From NCBI RefSeq assembly GCF_018687715.1, contig NC_056756.1, forward strand, positions 2,728,001-2,792,000: 64,000 bases of DNA, written 5' to 3'. The translations under genes and the position numbers were made by a program. The notes under the pieces are model-generated. The model saw nothing but the letters and a program-made list of their open reading frames with translations, searched no databases and had not been told where the DNA came from. The DNA is from Carya illinoinensis (taxonomy: Eukaryota; Streptophyta; Magnoliopsida; Fagales; Juglandaceae). This document shows, one piece after another, positions 30,104-43,212 of the stretch (the stretch's first letter is position 1; the number at the start of each line of letters is the position of its first letter).

Positions 30104-33100
30104 CTACCTAGCAACTTGCTGTAATGGAGGCCAAGCAATTTCATCATCATCTGTGTAGCCTCGAATAAGAAAATCTGCACAATTCTTTTGGCACCCATGG
30201 TTATATGGATTATGAAACCGCCCATCTGGACCACGAAGATACCCATAACGGATGGCATTTGCAAATTCATTGGTGGTGATATTTCGAGCTATCTGCGTTA
30301 CAAATATAAACAATCCATTAACAATTAATCATTATTCGGAAGTTCTGAAGACAGTAACTGGAAACATCAGGATGGCATAAGATTCATATTTATGAAGGCT
30401 TCAAGGCGGAGCTTTTGAGAGTTAGCAGATATCTTTTTAGCATCTTACATGTATGTTTATATATATATATAATTGACATTAATATAGAAATAAAGTTATG
30501 CATCAGTGTTCTACTTCCCCAAAATTAGATTATGGAGTGCAACGGTAAAAAATGGTATGTTGGAACTCAAAGATGTTAGATACTTCATGAATTTATGCAA
30601 GTACTAGAAAGTGCTATTCTGTGACATAATAGCTGTGGAGTGCTATAAGTACTGCACCTAAGATTTCATAATCCCAATCTTTCTATTCATCCCTTTCTTC
30701 TGTGCAATAACATAATCAGGCATCCCTTATTCCACTAATCAGTCTCCCAATCTCAGACAATGCAGTTGGTCAATTTTCCACAGCCCCACATACCGTGGCA
30801 TCTTTTGGTCAACATGAACAAGTGTGTGTACATACAAACTCCCAGGCAGCGTGCTTGAGAATATATATATTTTGTTATAAACATTCTTCAAGAATCTGTT
30901 GGTAATGGTTTATTAAATCACCTGCGTGGCCTGTGACACAGTTAAGATAGTGGCCGCAAGTAAAATAATAATGTCCACGAGCAAAAATGCAACACCACCA
31001 GGATGTCGAACTACCACATGATGAATCCATGTTTCTTCAGCTGGCAAGACTGGTATCTCCGTCCAAATCCCTGTGACAAAAACAAGGACGCTATCTAGTC
31101 CAAAAATGAAACGACAAAACCCATACCAAAATATATGCACCAGCTAAGATTAAACCACCATACTTTGAATTCCAACTGCTGCAGCAAGCAATGATGTCAA
31201 AGTTCCCAGGCAAAGAAAAACAAAGAAGTCCCTCTTGTTCCTCTGCAACATGCATCATCAAGGTGACAGTGAAGCTAATTGAAAGAAAAGGGATTAAAAA
31301 GAAAAACGGAAACACTAATGCTGCAAATTTAGTAGCAGAATCACATATAGCCTCTTATTTTTCCATTATTGCACAATTTATTCAACAGAAGAATGGATGA
31401 AACTGAGAAGATGTAAGAAACCCAAAAAAGATGTTTCAAAGACAAAATACGAATAGTTTACTGATACAATTGTTAATAACATGTATCTTACCCATTTTAC
31501 AAAAAGACAATCTTATGAATCCAGCACAAGGTTTTATTTTCCTTTTTTTTGGACTAAATAGTTTTAGTAGTTCTTACCTTCCCAACACAATTAGAGATCC
31601 ACGGGCAATGATGGTCAAACTGTTCCACACATCGCTTGCATGTGGGGCAGTGCTTGGATCGAACAGGCCTTATTATCTGAAAAGAAGGAATTGAGAAAAT
31701 TCACTAAAACTATTGAAGACAGCAACTCAGTCGTTTATATGCATATAGAAGAACATTTAGAGTATTATCTAAAAAACTTGGAAAAGAAAATTTTCATCAA
31801 GCAAACCTTGCAGGTAGGGCATAATTGAGACCAATTACCAGTCCATATAGGGGAACTGTCTAGATCAATATTCAACAAAAGATCCTGCAGAAGATCAGAA
31901 TATCATTTGGAATACAGTTACATCTGCATGAGTCCCACAGCACAGAATAGACTATAACTTAAGACTCTTATGTATAATATGTTTCAGCTGTATCATTTAC
32001 TTTTTGGTGGACAGATTGAATTGGACAACAGGACAGGACGTCCACTAACTAATAGATTCGGATTTGGGTGGTGAACTCTAAAACCCGACATATTATTCTT
32101 TTTTTTATTATCCAATTAAACATATCTGAATGATCCACATATAACCCACATAACCTCACTTTGAAGTAAGCAATTTTATTGTAATAGGCCGCACAGTACA
32201 ATAGGTAACATGTCCTACATTAGAGATAGAACACACCTCTGTATCTTTATGACTACTGACATCTCCCTGCCTTTTCACATAACCGGGATCTTTACTGTAC
32301 CAAAAAACCAGAGAATGTCACACAGGTAATTTAGATTATGGTATAATGACAAGCTCCATGTAGCAGCACTCTTCTAGATGTATAAAAACGCATTACACTG
32401 TAGTCTAGAAACAGTGCTATGAGATAACCACCAAAGGCCAAAACCTACTACTGGTAAAACAGATGTATGGCAGAGCACAAGATTACCTACTACACTTGTA
32501 GAACATAATCAGTGAAACAATCGCTAGAGAAACAGCAGTCCATCCCCAAAGTCCAACAACAGCGGTAACCTTTGTAAGATTAGGAGCTAGCACAAGTAGT
32601 AAAAGTCAGTCATGATTGAAAATATAGCATACCTCCATCTGCAACTGGAAGGAAATTGCAAAAAAAAAAAAAAAAGAGCTTATTTACCTGCAAGAACTGA
32701 GTTGATGAAGAGAACCATGAGAATAATTATAATGCAGAATAGAATAGGAGCATAACCTATATCCGCCATCTTTCCATGGCAAAGTTTGTTTACACAGTTG
32801 TTGTTGCTGTGAGTCCGCTGTGCATTAGACTGCCCAAAAAAAAAAAAGATTATGATCATGTGCAATGCATTATAAGGTATGAACAATTTAAAGACTGAGC
32901 AACCAAGTTTGGAACAAAGTAAACTCAATATAAACGTGAAGAAAAAAAAAAAAAACGAATTTGGGCATTGTGTAGAATTAGCTGATGAGCAGAATCGTGT
33001 CTATGATAACAGGTGTCAGTTTTCCAGATAAGCCCTAGCCAAGTTGCTAATGTGGATCAATATGGTACTTTTTCTCCCAGTAGTTCTTTTTTTGATAGGT

Positions 33101-36100
33101 AAAAGAAGTTTTATTGATCCACGTAAATAGGCAAAGCCCGAGTACATAAGAGATATACGAAGAAGAGCCTAATTACAAAACTACGTGCTACTGATAGTAG
33201 CATACAAATCGAGCTTCATAATTCATTGTCCAAAACAAATTATAAAAATTGTACCACTAAACCTCAGATAATCACAGTTGCTCATATCTAAAACTCTCAC
33301 TTGGAATTCTTTTGTGCAGGAGTATAAAAACATGGGCAATATCAATAGAAAGATACAAAAATACGTACAAGGAAAAGAGCAACATGCCGATGACCTTTAT
33401 CAGATGCGAGCTGAACAGGAGTAAATCCAGCATTATCTTTCGCCACCAGTTCCTGTTTCATGCCGGCATGTACCAGCACAGTGCATGCCTCCACATTTCC
33501 TCTTATTGCAGCCCAGTGCAAAGGGGTACAACCTTTCATATGATATTCAACATTAGCACAATTTCCAAAGCCACCTTTTTTTACAAATGGTCCAGGCCAC
33601 TGAAATGTAGATCAACACGAATTTTGACAGAATGTTGGTGGAGTACTTGGAATATCTTATCCGTGCATTTATATTCCAGGTTGGCTAAGTACTCAATCAA
33701 TTACAAGATTTTTCCTTACCTCAGCATAAAATTTTCATTATTTATTTGCATCTATGCAAGTCATGGAGTTACAATAAAATAAAATTCAGAAATCAAGTAC
33801 AATCAGGTGTAACTAGATTTTAGTTCCTGCTCTCCATGTTGTTGTAGTAATCATATTTCCTATTGTGCTTGAATGAAATTATTTTACTCATAAAAAAGGG
33901 GGAAAAACTTCTTATTTTTTTCAAAATACAGTCTACAATAATGTCAGGGAAATTACTTATAACAAAAAATGTCAGGGAAATTTTATGGCCATTTGTGTTT
34001 CTACCGCAAAGCAATTACACATGCCAACTTACCCAAAAATTCTAAATTAAAAGAAAACAAAGTGAACTTATACAATAGTCATTAGACATATGGAGAGACC
34101 TGATGAAAAGATCTCACAGTCAGGTAAGGTGAGCTTCTAAAGTACTCAATTACGTTGGTCTGCGCTGTTATCTCATTTTCTTTAGAGGAGTGGGGGTTAT
34201 ACCTATCGTCATTCATCCCGAAAAAGGGCAGACAGGAATTTGCTCAAGTCGCCTCCACATTTCTAAACTATGATTAGAAACTCAATCAAACTTCCACAAG
34301 AGAGTATTTTCTTATATACCAAATAAATTTCTTTATAGTTAAACAAATATTTATTTTGTTTTATATTTCTTTTATACTATAAATATAAAGCATATCAATT
34401 TAAAGATTTGCAAGTATATATATATTCTACTAATGAAAATGAATTTAGAGATCTATCATAGATTCATAATTGCCACTGTTGGTGTTTTATGTTGTCAGCT
34501 ATGAAAGAATTGGAATGGTATTATCAGGGAATTCTACCACATTCTGCTATATATAATATAACTTCCAGAATCATACTATTTCTAGAATCACACTATCACT
34601 GGATTTGAACTGGAATATTAAATTAATAATTGAGAAATCATAAAATCATAAAACCAGTTCCAGAAGATCAATCCCTGAGTTACTTACCTTCTTTATCCTG
34701 TCTGCCTTGCCATGCATCTCTAAATAGAAGTAATCTAATTGTATCTGCAAATCCTTTATATGCAGCCCTGGTATTGGAAACATGAGAAGCATACATTTTC
34801 ACTTAATCAGCTTAGAAAAATCTCTATATTTCCAAGTTATATCAATACCAAAGCTAATGACCTCATAATTTAAACGATTAAGAATAGTTGATCAAAACTT
34901 GATCTAACAGTTAGATGCAAAGTTTCCTAGACAAGTCTTTGATAGTTTTCTTTTGTTTTTTGTTTTTTGTTTTTTTTCCTTAAGAATTAAAATAAAATCA
35001 AATTTTTTCTACTGGTAAGAAACACAATCAAAATTTAAACATGGAAATCAGCAGCCCAGTACCAGTTTTTACAAAACTATTACATATATCATGATATATC
35101 ACACCTCCTCCATTTATTTGCACTAAATTTCTTCCAAACATGAAATACTTGCATTTAAATTATCATACAGGAGATTCACCATGACAAAGATGCATAATAT
35201 AGAATATTCAATGATGGTCCAAATTGTACTTTTACTTAGCTCCATGACTCTCTGACTTAAAAAAGTTCATGATCTAGAAACCACTAAATTGAAGGCTTAG
35301 CTCACTTGCTCAAGTGCTCGCAGAAATCGAGTTGAGTGCATAAACCCTTTTGGAGAATACCGTACGGGTTCATTTGTTGAATTTACCTCAGAAGGAAAAC
35401 GAAAAATATATATAGAAAGAATTTGCAAGATCAAACAACCTGTGCCGTCGCCCCAACCGCCCAACATAAAACAGTGTTAAAGACAAACTGCAAAGCTCAT
35501 GTCATGATGAAAATATTACAATCAATTGCTTATAGACATACCAGTGAAGAGGGCTCCTCCCCTCATTATCAGGTACATCAAAATCAGCTTGATACTTTGC
35601 AACAACGTGATTCAAGAAAGCTGTTTGTCCATATTGAGCAGCAACATGAACTGCCTGCAGTAAACATGCAAGTATGTTAATAACACACTTTTGGAGATCT
35701 ATCCCAATTACATGCAAGCAATACATTGGCAATTAACATTAAGAACTCACTTCCACAAAACACCAAGTTAATTGGAATTGAACCCCTTTCACCCATAATT
35801 AGCAGTTTAAAGAAGTTCCTCATATAACCTATCACCAATATATCTATGCATTTCTTAACTTTGTAGATAACTTCATACATATGCTCTCCCTGTGTACTTG
35901 GGCTTTGCCTACTTCTACAAATAAAACTCTTGATTGCCCATTAAAAAAAAAAAAATACATATGCTCACCAACAGTTGAGGCTTCTTACTCACAGAGATCA
36001 GGGTTGTAAATAATGGTGAAAGCTGGTACACCTATTTGGCAGATTGCATCAAAGTATTGGGAACAAAGCTCAAGTTAAAAAGCATTTTTCCAAACTATTA

Positions 36101-37812
36101 AAGATCAGCCATGAGGATCCTGTTTAGCCATTGCAAAATTTTCAACTTCCTGAAGAACAGGTCAAAAGATTTAACCTGAAATTGCATGTTAAAGCTTCAA
36201 CTGGTCGTAATAGGCCGCTAACACAACAGAGCAAATTTCAGCTGAATCAGCATCGCGAGTGGAAAATTTCATATAGATTTTCAAACTACATTAGGCTTTG
36301 TATTTTCATCTTCATGCAGCCAGAGAAAAATCTTGAGCATGGTATACCTTTATAAATCAGGTTTCAAGTCCTCAATATTCACTATATTCCAGAAGAAGTG
36401 GGCAGAAGAGTGATTGAAGGAAGGTCTATAAGCGATATATGAGAACAATAAGTTGTTTTGAGTTCATTGGATTTATCATTTGGGAGCATGTTAAAAATCA
36501 CAACTCATCATGTTGTAAACCATCATCATCTTTGAAGCAATATTCATACATTGTCCTCGTAACAGTTTTGCTTATTTATTTAGTTGCATGCACAATGTGA
36601 AGCTTGACCAAAACCTCGCATGTGCAATAAGGTGCATGCCCATATCATGGATGCCTGTGTCAAGCTTTTCTTTTTCCTTGCCTTTTAAAGAAAACGACAG
36701 AATGGGAAACACCTAACTAGTTCTTACATATGTTACCTATATTTATCAACAATTTTCACTTAAGAAGTGCAATCAATCATGCCACCACAGCTCAAATCCT
36801 TAAGAGATTTTTTTTTTTTTTTTTTTTTTTTTGTAATATAGCCACCGGTGTCCATTAAAAGATGGCCCATAACAGCAGGCCAACCAAAATCACAGTCCCG
36901 TCACAACTCTATTATAAAAACGTGAGATGCATGAAAGGAGGCCTATCAATATCCTAATCATTTTCACTGGTATAATATTTCCAATACTTATGTCAAAGCA
37001 ACCATTAGTTATTTACACATACAAAATGACCAACCCCAAATTCCAAAGAAGAAATTTAAAAAAAAAAAAAAAAAAGGAGAGACAATTACCCGATACCCAT
37101 TTACATCAGCTGCTTCAACCCGAGCTCCATTCTGCAAGAGCACATCTGCGACAGCAATGGCTCCCCGAACCGCTGACCAATGCAGAGCGGTCTGTTGCAC
37201 ATTGTCAGTTGCATTGACATCTCCCCCATGCTTCACCAACAAAAAGAACAACGTATCCAACTATATCAAACCCCACCCAATCCATAATCCAGCAATCCAA
37301 ATAATAAATGTATAAAATATGTTCAATCAACCACAACGGATTATTTTAAGGTATTATCTTTTTTCCTTCCTTTTCTAGTGAAACCCAAATTCAAACCAAC
37401 CTCAACAAAACCACTACATAATCCATCTATTAACACATATATTCATAAAGGTAGTGTTATTTTTCATTTATAACACCAATTCGGCTAGTTGGAACAAGAC
37501 CGCCAAAGAAATCCTCCATTCAGAAGATTTTCATGTCATATACACATACATACACAAATGCCGGAGTGTTGAGAATACCACAATGATGTACTGCACGATG
37601 TCAGGGAAGTTGTTGAGAGCGGCCCACTGGAGAGCGTAATACCCATTCGAGTCAGGTTGAGAGAGAGAAGCGCCGTCTTCCTCGACGAACTTCCTCAATT
37701 TTTCAAAATCCCCATATGCGCAGGCGGAGAACACGTCGATCGCAGCCACACCGCTCGGGTTTTGCAGGGCATTGGAGTCCGCTGACACAACCTCAATCTC
37801 GGACGAAGACAT
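30104..37812 (-). CDS. PAT23: Ankyrin-repeat DHHC protein S-acyltransferase (PAT23 type)
   Basis: Membrane palmitoyltransferase that attaches fatty acids to cysteines of target proteins. Thirteen exons: 37812-37579, 37230-37090, 35654-35542, 34767-34688, 33532-33369, 32829-32688, 32586-32487, 32294-32237, 31884-31807, 31676-31578, 31242-31164, 31070-30922, 30292-30104; sum 1626 nt, 541 aa. About six ankyrin repeats (residues 25-240, e.g. [23 protein letters not shown]) come first, then TM segments near 271-291 and 297-320. The cysteine-rich DHHC domain follows ([15 protein letters not shown], then [10 protein letters not shown] with the catalytic Cys near 394), then two more TM segments near 408-428 and 455-477. 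The cytosolic tail IARNITTNE is the TTxE motif of the family. Length and short tail fit Arabidopsis At2g14255 (about 536 aa, PAT23) better than TIP1/PAT24 (about 620 aa). Introns carry two retroposon tails. All key residues are present. Confidence 0.92.
33086..33185 (-). mobile_element. Retroposon 3' tail in PAT23 intron 5
   Basis: TTTTTTTGATAGGTAAAAG, then GAAGTTTTATTGATCC and TAGGCAAAGCCCGAGTACAT, match the tail family at 4431 and, in reverse orientation, at 35887. I found no clear target duplication, so the inner boundary is approximate. Confidence 0.6.
35887..35954 (+). mobile_element. Very short 5'-truncated retroposon tail with 12-bp target duplication
   Basis: TCCCTGTGTACTTGGGCTTT, then AATAAAACTCTTGATTGCCC and a poly(A) tail, is flanked exactly by ATACATATGCTC at 35875-35886 and 35955-35966. 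The insert is only 68 bp, so almost the whole element is missing. It lies in intron 2 of the S-acyltransferase gene, antisense to it. Confidence 0.85.
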
Positions 37813-38322
37813 TTTGAAGTACCCCACATGCAAATAAACCGGGAGAAGAAGCAGGGTTTACGAGAATTGGGGAGGTCTAGGGTTTATAGCTAATCGTTTT
37901 GTGCGTATCAGTAATAAAGGGGGAGTCTTGACTCTTCCTGCTCAAGTTCGAACTTCCAGAAGCTTCTTTGCCATTGCAAAAGATGTGTGAAAGATCTTGT
38001 ACCCGATCAAATAATACCATGTAATGCTTGTGAAATTCAGACAGACTGAGGTATCTCGGATCTTGGGGATGCCGAAGAACAATCGTTATCAATTATTTTT
38101 AATTTTTATATGCTGCAAAAAATAATTGTCAAGAGTATTTTTTATGGAAAATGGTAGGATTATTATTATTTTACTGTCTATTTACTATTTCGGTCAAACC
38201 AATTGGATGGTGCCACGTCACCACTAAAAAACGCAAAACCCCTGACCATCTTCTCCGTGGCTCTCACTCTCACTCTCCAGTCTCACGGTCGGATTCTCAG
38301 TCAAGCCAAAACCAAGCCAAGC
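37813..38322. promoter_or_regulatory. Shared head-to-head promoter region of PAT23 and PPA6
   Basis: Only 510 bp separate the two start codons, on opposite strands. Near PPA6 lies GGTGCCACGTCACCAC (about 38209-38224), with an ACGT core of the G-box/ABRE-like type that bZIP factors bind. No TATA box is obvious on either side by eye. Confidence 0.55.
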
Positions 38323-41300
38323 ATGGCGGCCACGACAGCCGTTGCCGTAGCGAGCAAAGCCAACGCCTCTTGCTTGCTCTTCAAGAAGCCGTTCCTCTTT
38401 AAACATGCGCCTTACAGCAACAGCCTCTGTTTCAAGAACTTGAGGGTAGCGTCGTCGGTTAAGAGGTTGCTTACTTGTAGTGCTATTTACAACCCCGAGG
38501 TTCAGATCAAAGAGGCGGGTCCGCCCGAAACCCTAGACTACAGGCTCTTCTTCTCTGACAGTTCCGGCAAGAAGGTACTCTCTCTCAATTCTCTTGAGTC
38601 TTGTTTGATCCACCGGAATGTAAAAAGAAGTTCGAGTCTTGAATCTATGGGAAATCGATTGTGATATATCCTTCCAAGTTTGAATATTCATCTACTGAAC
38701 CGTCATTTGGTGCATTGTTTGGTTGACAGGAAATGTGGGAAATGGATGATTAACTATAGTTTTGAACAAACTAGCTCTTTTGCTTAATTAATTCTACCGT
38801 TCTAATATTTGTGTTGGTTGTCGAGAGAATGCGTGAGGAAAAGCGAGAAGTTATGTCTTTTGGTATCAGATTTTTCCAATTCCTTGATTTCCTGGCAAAT
38901 TAAGTATAGTTCGACTTTATCTAGCTAGTTGTTAAGAGAAAGATTTTCTGGTTCAAATTGCCCCATATGTGTTTGACATGGAATAGAGTTTTCCGACCTT
39001 TGTAAGCACTTCTGGTTACCTTGAAGACGTAGGAAATGAAAGTATAATCGAGTTCTGAATGAGGTGAATAGCTAGTTTTAGAACTGCAAAGGAACACAAA
39101 CATGACATCAATATTCAAGTTGTTTCCTTTCCCCTTTTTCCTTCAGTTTCTTTTTAGAATCTCAATGAAAGGTGGTGGTTGCCAAAAGTAGGAAGAGAAA
39201 ACAAGTAAAGTACTTCTTGTCTGGAGAAGCAACAATTTTTGCACAACCAATATAATTGTTGGGCCGAGTTGAGATCTCTCTTCTTGTCTCCCATTAATTC
39301 AGTATTCTGATATGGTTTTAGCCTTTTTTTTATTCTGTCTACTGTTTGGAAAAGATGGAGTAAGGAAATAAATGACAAGTTGTTATAAGATAAAAGAGAA
39401 CAACTTTTCTTCTTGTCTTTACCTGCTAATATTTAAAGAACTTATTTCTTTCTGTAACAGATTTCCCCTTGGCATGATATTCCATTGCACTTGGGAAACG
39501 GTGTTTTCAACTTTATTGTTGAAATCCCCAAAGAATCAAGTGCAAAGATGGAGGTTGCCACTGATGAGCCATACACTCCCATAAAGCAGGATACAAAAAA
39601 GGGAAAGCTTCGATACCATCCGTAAGATTCGATATCTTAGTTTTTCTTTGGACATATGTTGCTAATCCTAATTTATGTGCTTGTATTTGTGATCATATAT
39701 ATTTTCATGCAAGCATATCTAAGCTCAACTGCTGGTCGAGTGTGCAAAGCCCTAGTTGTGAATGTGGAAAACAGCTAGTGTCAGTGCTCACTAGTTGCTG
39801 TCTTCCATAGAGAATTTTTTGTTTGGTAAAAAGTTGATGATAATGATAAACCTGACTTTATTTCTATCTTTATACTTTTGAGTTTAACTCCCTAGAAATT
39901 TTACATAAGCTAGTTGTGATTATAAACTCGCTGTCTTCACCCAGACTCAGGTTTATTTTCACTTTATGTCGATCCTTTATTGCATTAAAACTATTGAGCT
40001 TAACTCCCTAGAGATCTAAATTCTGAATCATCTTTCTATATGATTGTTAGATACAATATAAATTGGAATTACGGATTGCTTCCACAAACATGGGAAGACC
40101 CATCCTTTGCTAACTCTGAAGTTGAGGGGGCATTGGGGGATAATGATCCAGGTATATGACCACACAATTATTTTGGGTTTGACCGTTCTTGTATGTTTTT
40201 CATTTTTGGTCCTACACAGCAATCAAGGCTAACGTCCTTTCTGTTTTCTTTTAACCTGTAGTTGATGTCGTCGAGATTGGTGAAAGTCAGAGAAAGATTG
40301 GCCAAATTCTTAAAGTCAAGCCCTTGGCGGCTTTGGCCATGATTGATGAAGGTGAGCTTGACTGGAAGATAGTTGCAATTTCGTTGGACGATCCAAGAGC
40401 TTCTCTTGTGAATGACATCGATGATATTGAGAAGCATTTCGCGGTAAGCCCATTTCTAAGTGTTGATACATTTTCCCGAATCAGCCCCTCCCCCTCTCAT
40501 TGTGCCCAGTGTTGTAATATCATCGGTTTTGCTCTAAGTGGCCATGTCAGGTTTTTTATCGAAGAGACTCACCATGGTAATAAATTGTGTAACTTTTTAT
40601 GAAGCAATATCATGTCTGTAACCAGATCAGGTAGCAACCAGAAAGTTTCCGAATAAGTCATGGCCTTAAAGGTATTTGTGACTTAAAGTTTTAATAGTAT
40701 GGGATCATTGTGTAAAATTGGGATTAATTGTTCATTCTCAATGAATTTTGGCTGGCATAAATCTCATGGTGATACATCATATTCACCAAGAAGATAAAGA
40801 GATGTCCAGGTTGTAAAATTGGACAAGGGTGGAAGAGAGTTAGGTTTCTTAAAATGCAGATGCAACAATTGACTAGTTGGCTGGTCTATATAGGGATGGC
40901 AGAATTGTTTGACATTGCATGAAAGTGGTTCCTGTAATTCAAATTGAGACCTACAAGTTTATTATAAAGCTTACTTACAGGTAACATTATTTAAGAAAGA
41001 CATAGACATATACAAAGGAGAATGGCGGTAAACCATTTCTTGTTGTGGAACCAAGAAGGTTGAAACAGGGCTTTGTTGGGTCGAGTATTTCAGCTAATTT
41101 GTCTGTGGTTTATACATCTCAGAAGCATAATAGTGAAGTTACTATCAACATGGTTAATCCTTTCCCCTCCCTCAGCACATTGTTTGGGGACACATCTATC
41201 TATGAACAAATTGCTAATGATATAAAATAAATTGAGGTTTTATGTGCTAGAAGGAAACTGCTTCAAGCATTCGTTCATAGTATAGCCAAAGGGTAAAATG

Positions 41301-42358
41301 CAGAAAACGAGTTCATTGTCTCTTATAAAAATAAAATTAAAAAATTAAAAAAAAAATGGTGCATTGTCTCCTATATACAATTCCTGATGAGGTCTAATAT
41401 GATGGTTATTTCAGGGAACTCTCACTGCAATTAGGGATTGGTTCAGAGACTACAAGATTCCTGATGGAAAACCAGCTACCAAGTTTGGTCTCGGAAACAA
41501 GGCAGCTAACAAGGTACTGTTTCTTTCTAGTTCTCTGGTTTTCTATGCTTAGCATCTGGGAGTGGTGAATGCGATCCCCCACTTTGCCTGAGATTGAGAC
41601 ATTTCTGCCCTTTATAATAATTCTAAGAGGCTTCAATTTATAATATTGACCAATTATGTTTTAGTAGAAGCTTAGACTAGATTTGGACTTTCCCTCAGTT
41701 ATTACATTACTTCCCATACCTAAGAGTAACTGATAACAGGAACTGGAACTTTCAATTGAACTAGCTGTTAGTTATCCTTTTGTACATTAAATTATGGCTA
41801 TGTTTATTTGGGCTGATTCTTGAATCACTGCAGATTTTGGTCAAGTCTTGACATGAGCTTTACTGCCTTTCTTTACCTTATCTTTGAAAAAAAAAATGCC
41901 ACAGGATGAAACCATTTCAAGATTTATAAGAAGAGTACGCTCAGGACATAGCATTATAATAAGGGAAATACTTAATAGGCAAATGGATTATAAAAAAATA
42001 AACTCATAAATTGATGTAACTTGATGTGGCATGTCAAATTGTAAAATTATTTTTATTATAAAATAGATTTAATAGATCCCATGAAATCACCTCAATTTGT
42101 AAGTTTATTACGTGTAAATTTCTTTGTGCATATAACAATTCTCTTGTAATAATATACATTCGGTGCATAGCATCATCATCATTGTTGTTATAAATGTTAC
42201 CGTCGCCTGTTCTCCCAACATATAATAGTGCTCTTTTTGTGTTATTATTTCTGCCTGATAAACAGGATTATGCTCTTAAAGTCATCGCTGAGACTAACGA
42301 GTCCTGGGCTAAACTTGTCAAGAGATCGTTTCCTGCTGGAGAGCTTTCACTTGTGTAA
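38323..42358 (+). CDS. PPA6: Soluble inorganic pyrophosphatase, chloroplastic (family I)
   Basis: Hydrolyses pyrophosphate to phosphate in the plastid stroma (EC 3.6.1.1), pulling biosynthesis such as ADP-glucose formation forward. Six exons (38323-38574, 39461-39621, 40051-40151, 40262-40443, 41415-41513, 42266-42358) sum to 888 nt, 295 aa; Arabidopsis PPA6 (At5g09650) is about 300 aa. The first about 55 residues ([17 protein letters not shown], then a basic Ser-rich stretch up to [16 protein letters not shown]) form a clear transit peptide. The family signature DNDPVDVVEIG falls near residues 168-178, with the Mg2+-binding Asp168, Asp170 and Asp173. [16 protein letters not shown] and [11 protein letters not shown] are also typical. 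The protein appears intact. It is divergent from the S-acyltransferase gene. Confidence 0.95.
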
Positions 42359-42951
42359 ATACATTGGCAAACTGCAAGTCGGTGTACTACAGTGTACCGT
42401 TTGGTGGCGGTCCGGGTATGCTCTTATGTTAATGTCAGGTCAATTTTCCCGATCCCACCGTAAGGTATTATGTTAAGGCGGTCATTTTTATTTGCTTTTC
42501 AGTTTCAGTAAGTAAACATTCTACTTGATGGGAAATTGAGAAAACTGACACTTGAAGCAAGTAATATAAGAAGTCAATAGTGGATCCCTCTCACGTGTGA
42601 TGCATAGATATTGCGATGCCCACGTGTTCTTTCTGGAATCTGGACGGGAATACTTAAGCGTTTGTTTAAGCCAATGCCCTTTGTTTGCAAGTGTTTGTTT
42701 GGTAAAGTCAACCTGCAATTCGGGATTTTATAGAATCCAAGAACCTTTACATGCAAAGTACGCCTCTTAACCGCGATGTTAGCAGCTCGTAAAGAACAAA
42801 GAAACTGCCACTGATCTGAATATACATTTAGTAAGAAAGTTTGTTATACACGGACAAATTTTGAGTACACAGAACGCCTGCAGGAAGCAGAACTAGCCTT
42901 GCCCCCAACAAACCAGACCTGGAAGTGGTAGGCCAGGTACACAAACGCTCT
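42359..42951. other. 3' spacer between PPA6 and a small ORF
   Basis: Contains the PPA6 3' UTR next to 42358. Short ORFs on both strands here match nothing I know, and I do not call a gene. Confidence 0.5.
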
Positions 42952-43212
42952 CTACCAGCAGCTGAGTTGAAGAGCTTCTGCAAGGTCATTCTCCGACGCA
43001 GAAGAAGGGTCAACAGTTACAACACCATGTTCTTGTTTATCATCCGGTCTTGCTTTGCAGATGACTTTCTCTAACGAAAACTGCTTCAGTGCCGAGATCA
43101 GGTTAAGCCCAAAAGATGTTGCAGGTGGTAGTGGTACTGGAGAAGGAAGAGATGCTGGGGAAGTTGATTTGCCGTGGTGACATAGAATGAGCATTGCTGC
43201 TGTTGGCGCCAT
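42952..43212 (-). CDS. Small unrecognised protein, 86 aa (possible gene)
   Basis: An intronless ATG-to-TAG frame running MAPTAAMLILCHHGK, through a Ser/Pro-rich stretch, to SASENDLAEALQLSCW. Upstream on the same strand a TATATATA run lies about 45-55 bp before the start, where a TATA box would put a short 5' UTR. GC content is higher than in the surrounding spacer, which also favours coding. There is no domain, membrane segment or signal peptide that I recognise. Length and position next to PPA6 suggest either a short plant-specific gene or a chance ORF. I would not assign a function. Confidence 0.4.
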   Translation of the reverse strand: MAPTAAMLILCHHGKSTSPASLPSPVPLPPATSFGLNLISALKQFSLEKVICKARPDDKQEHGVVTVDPSSASENDLAEALQLSCW

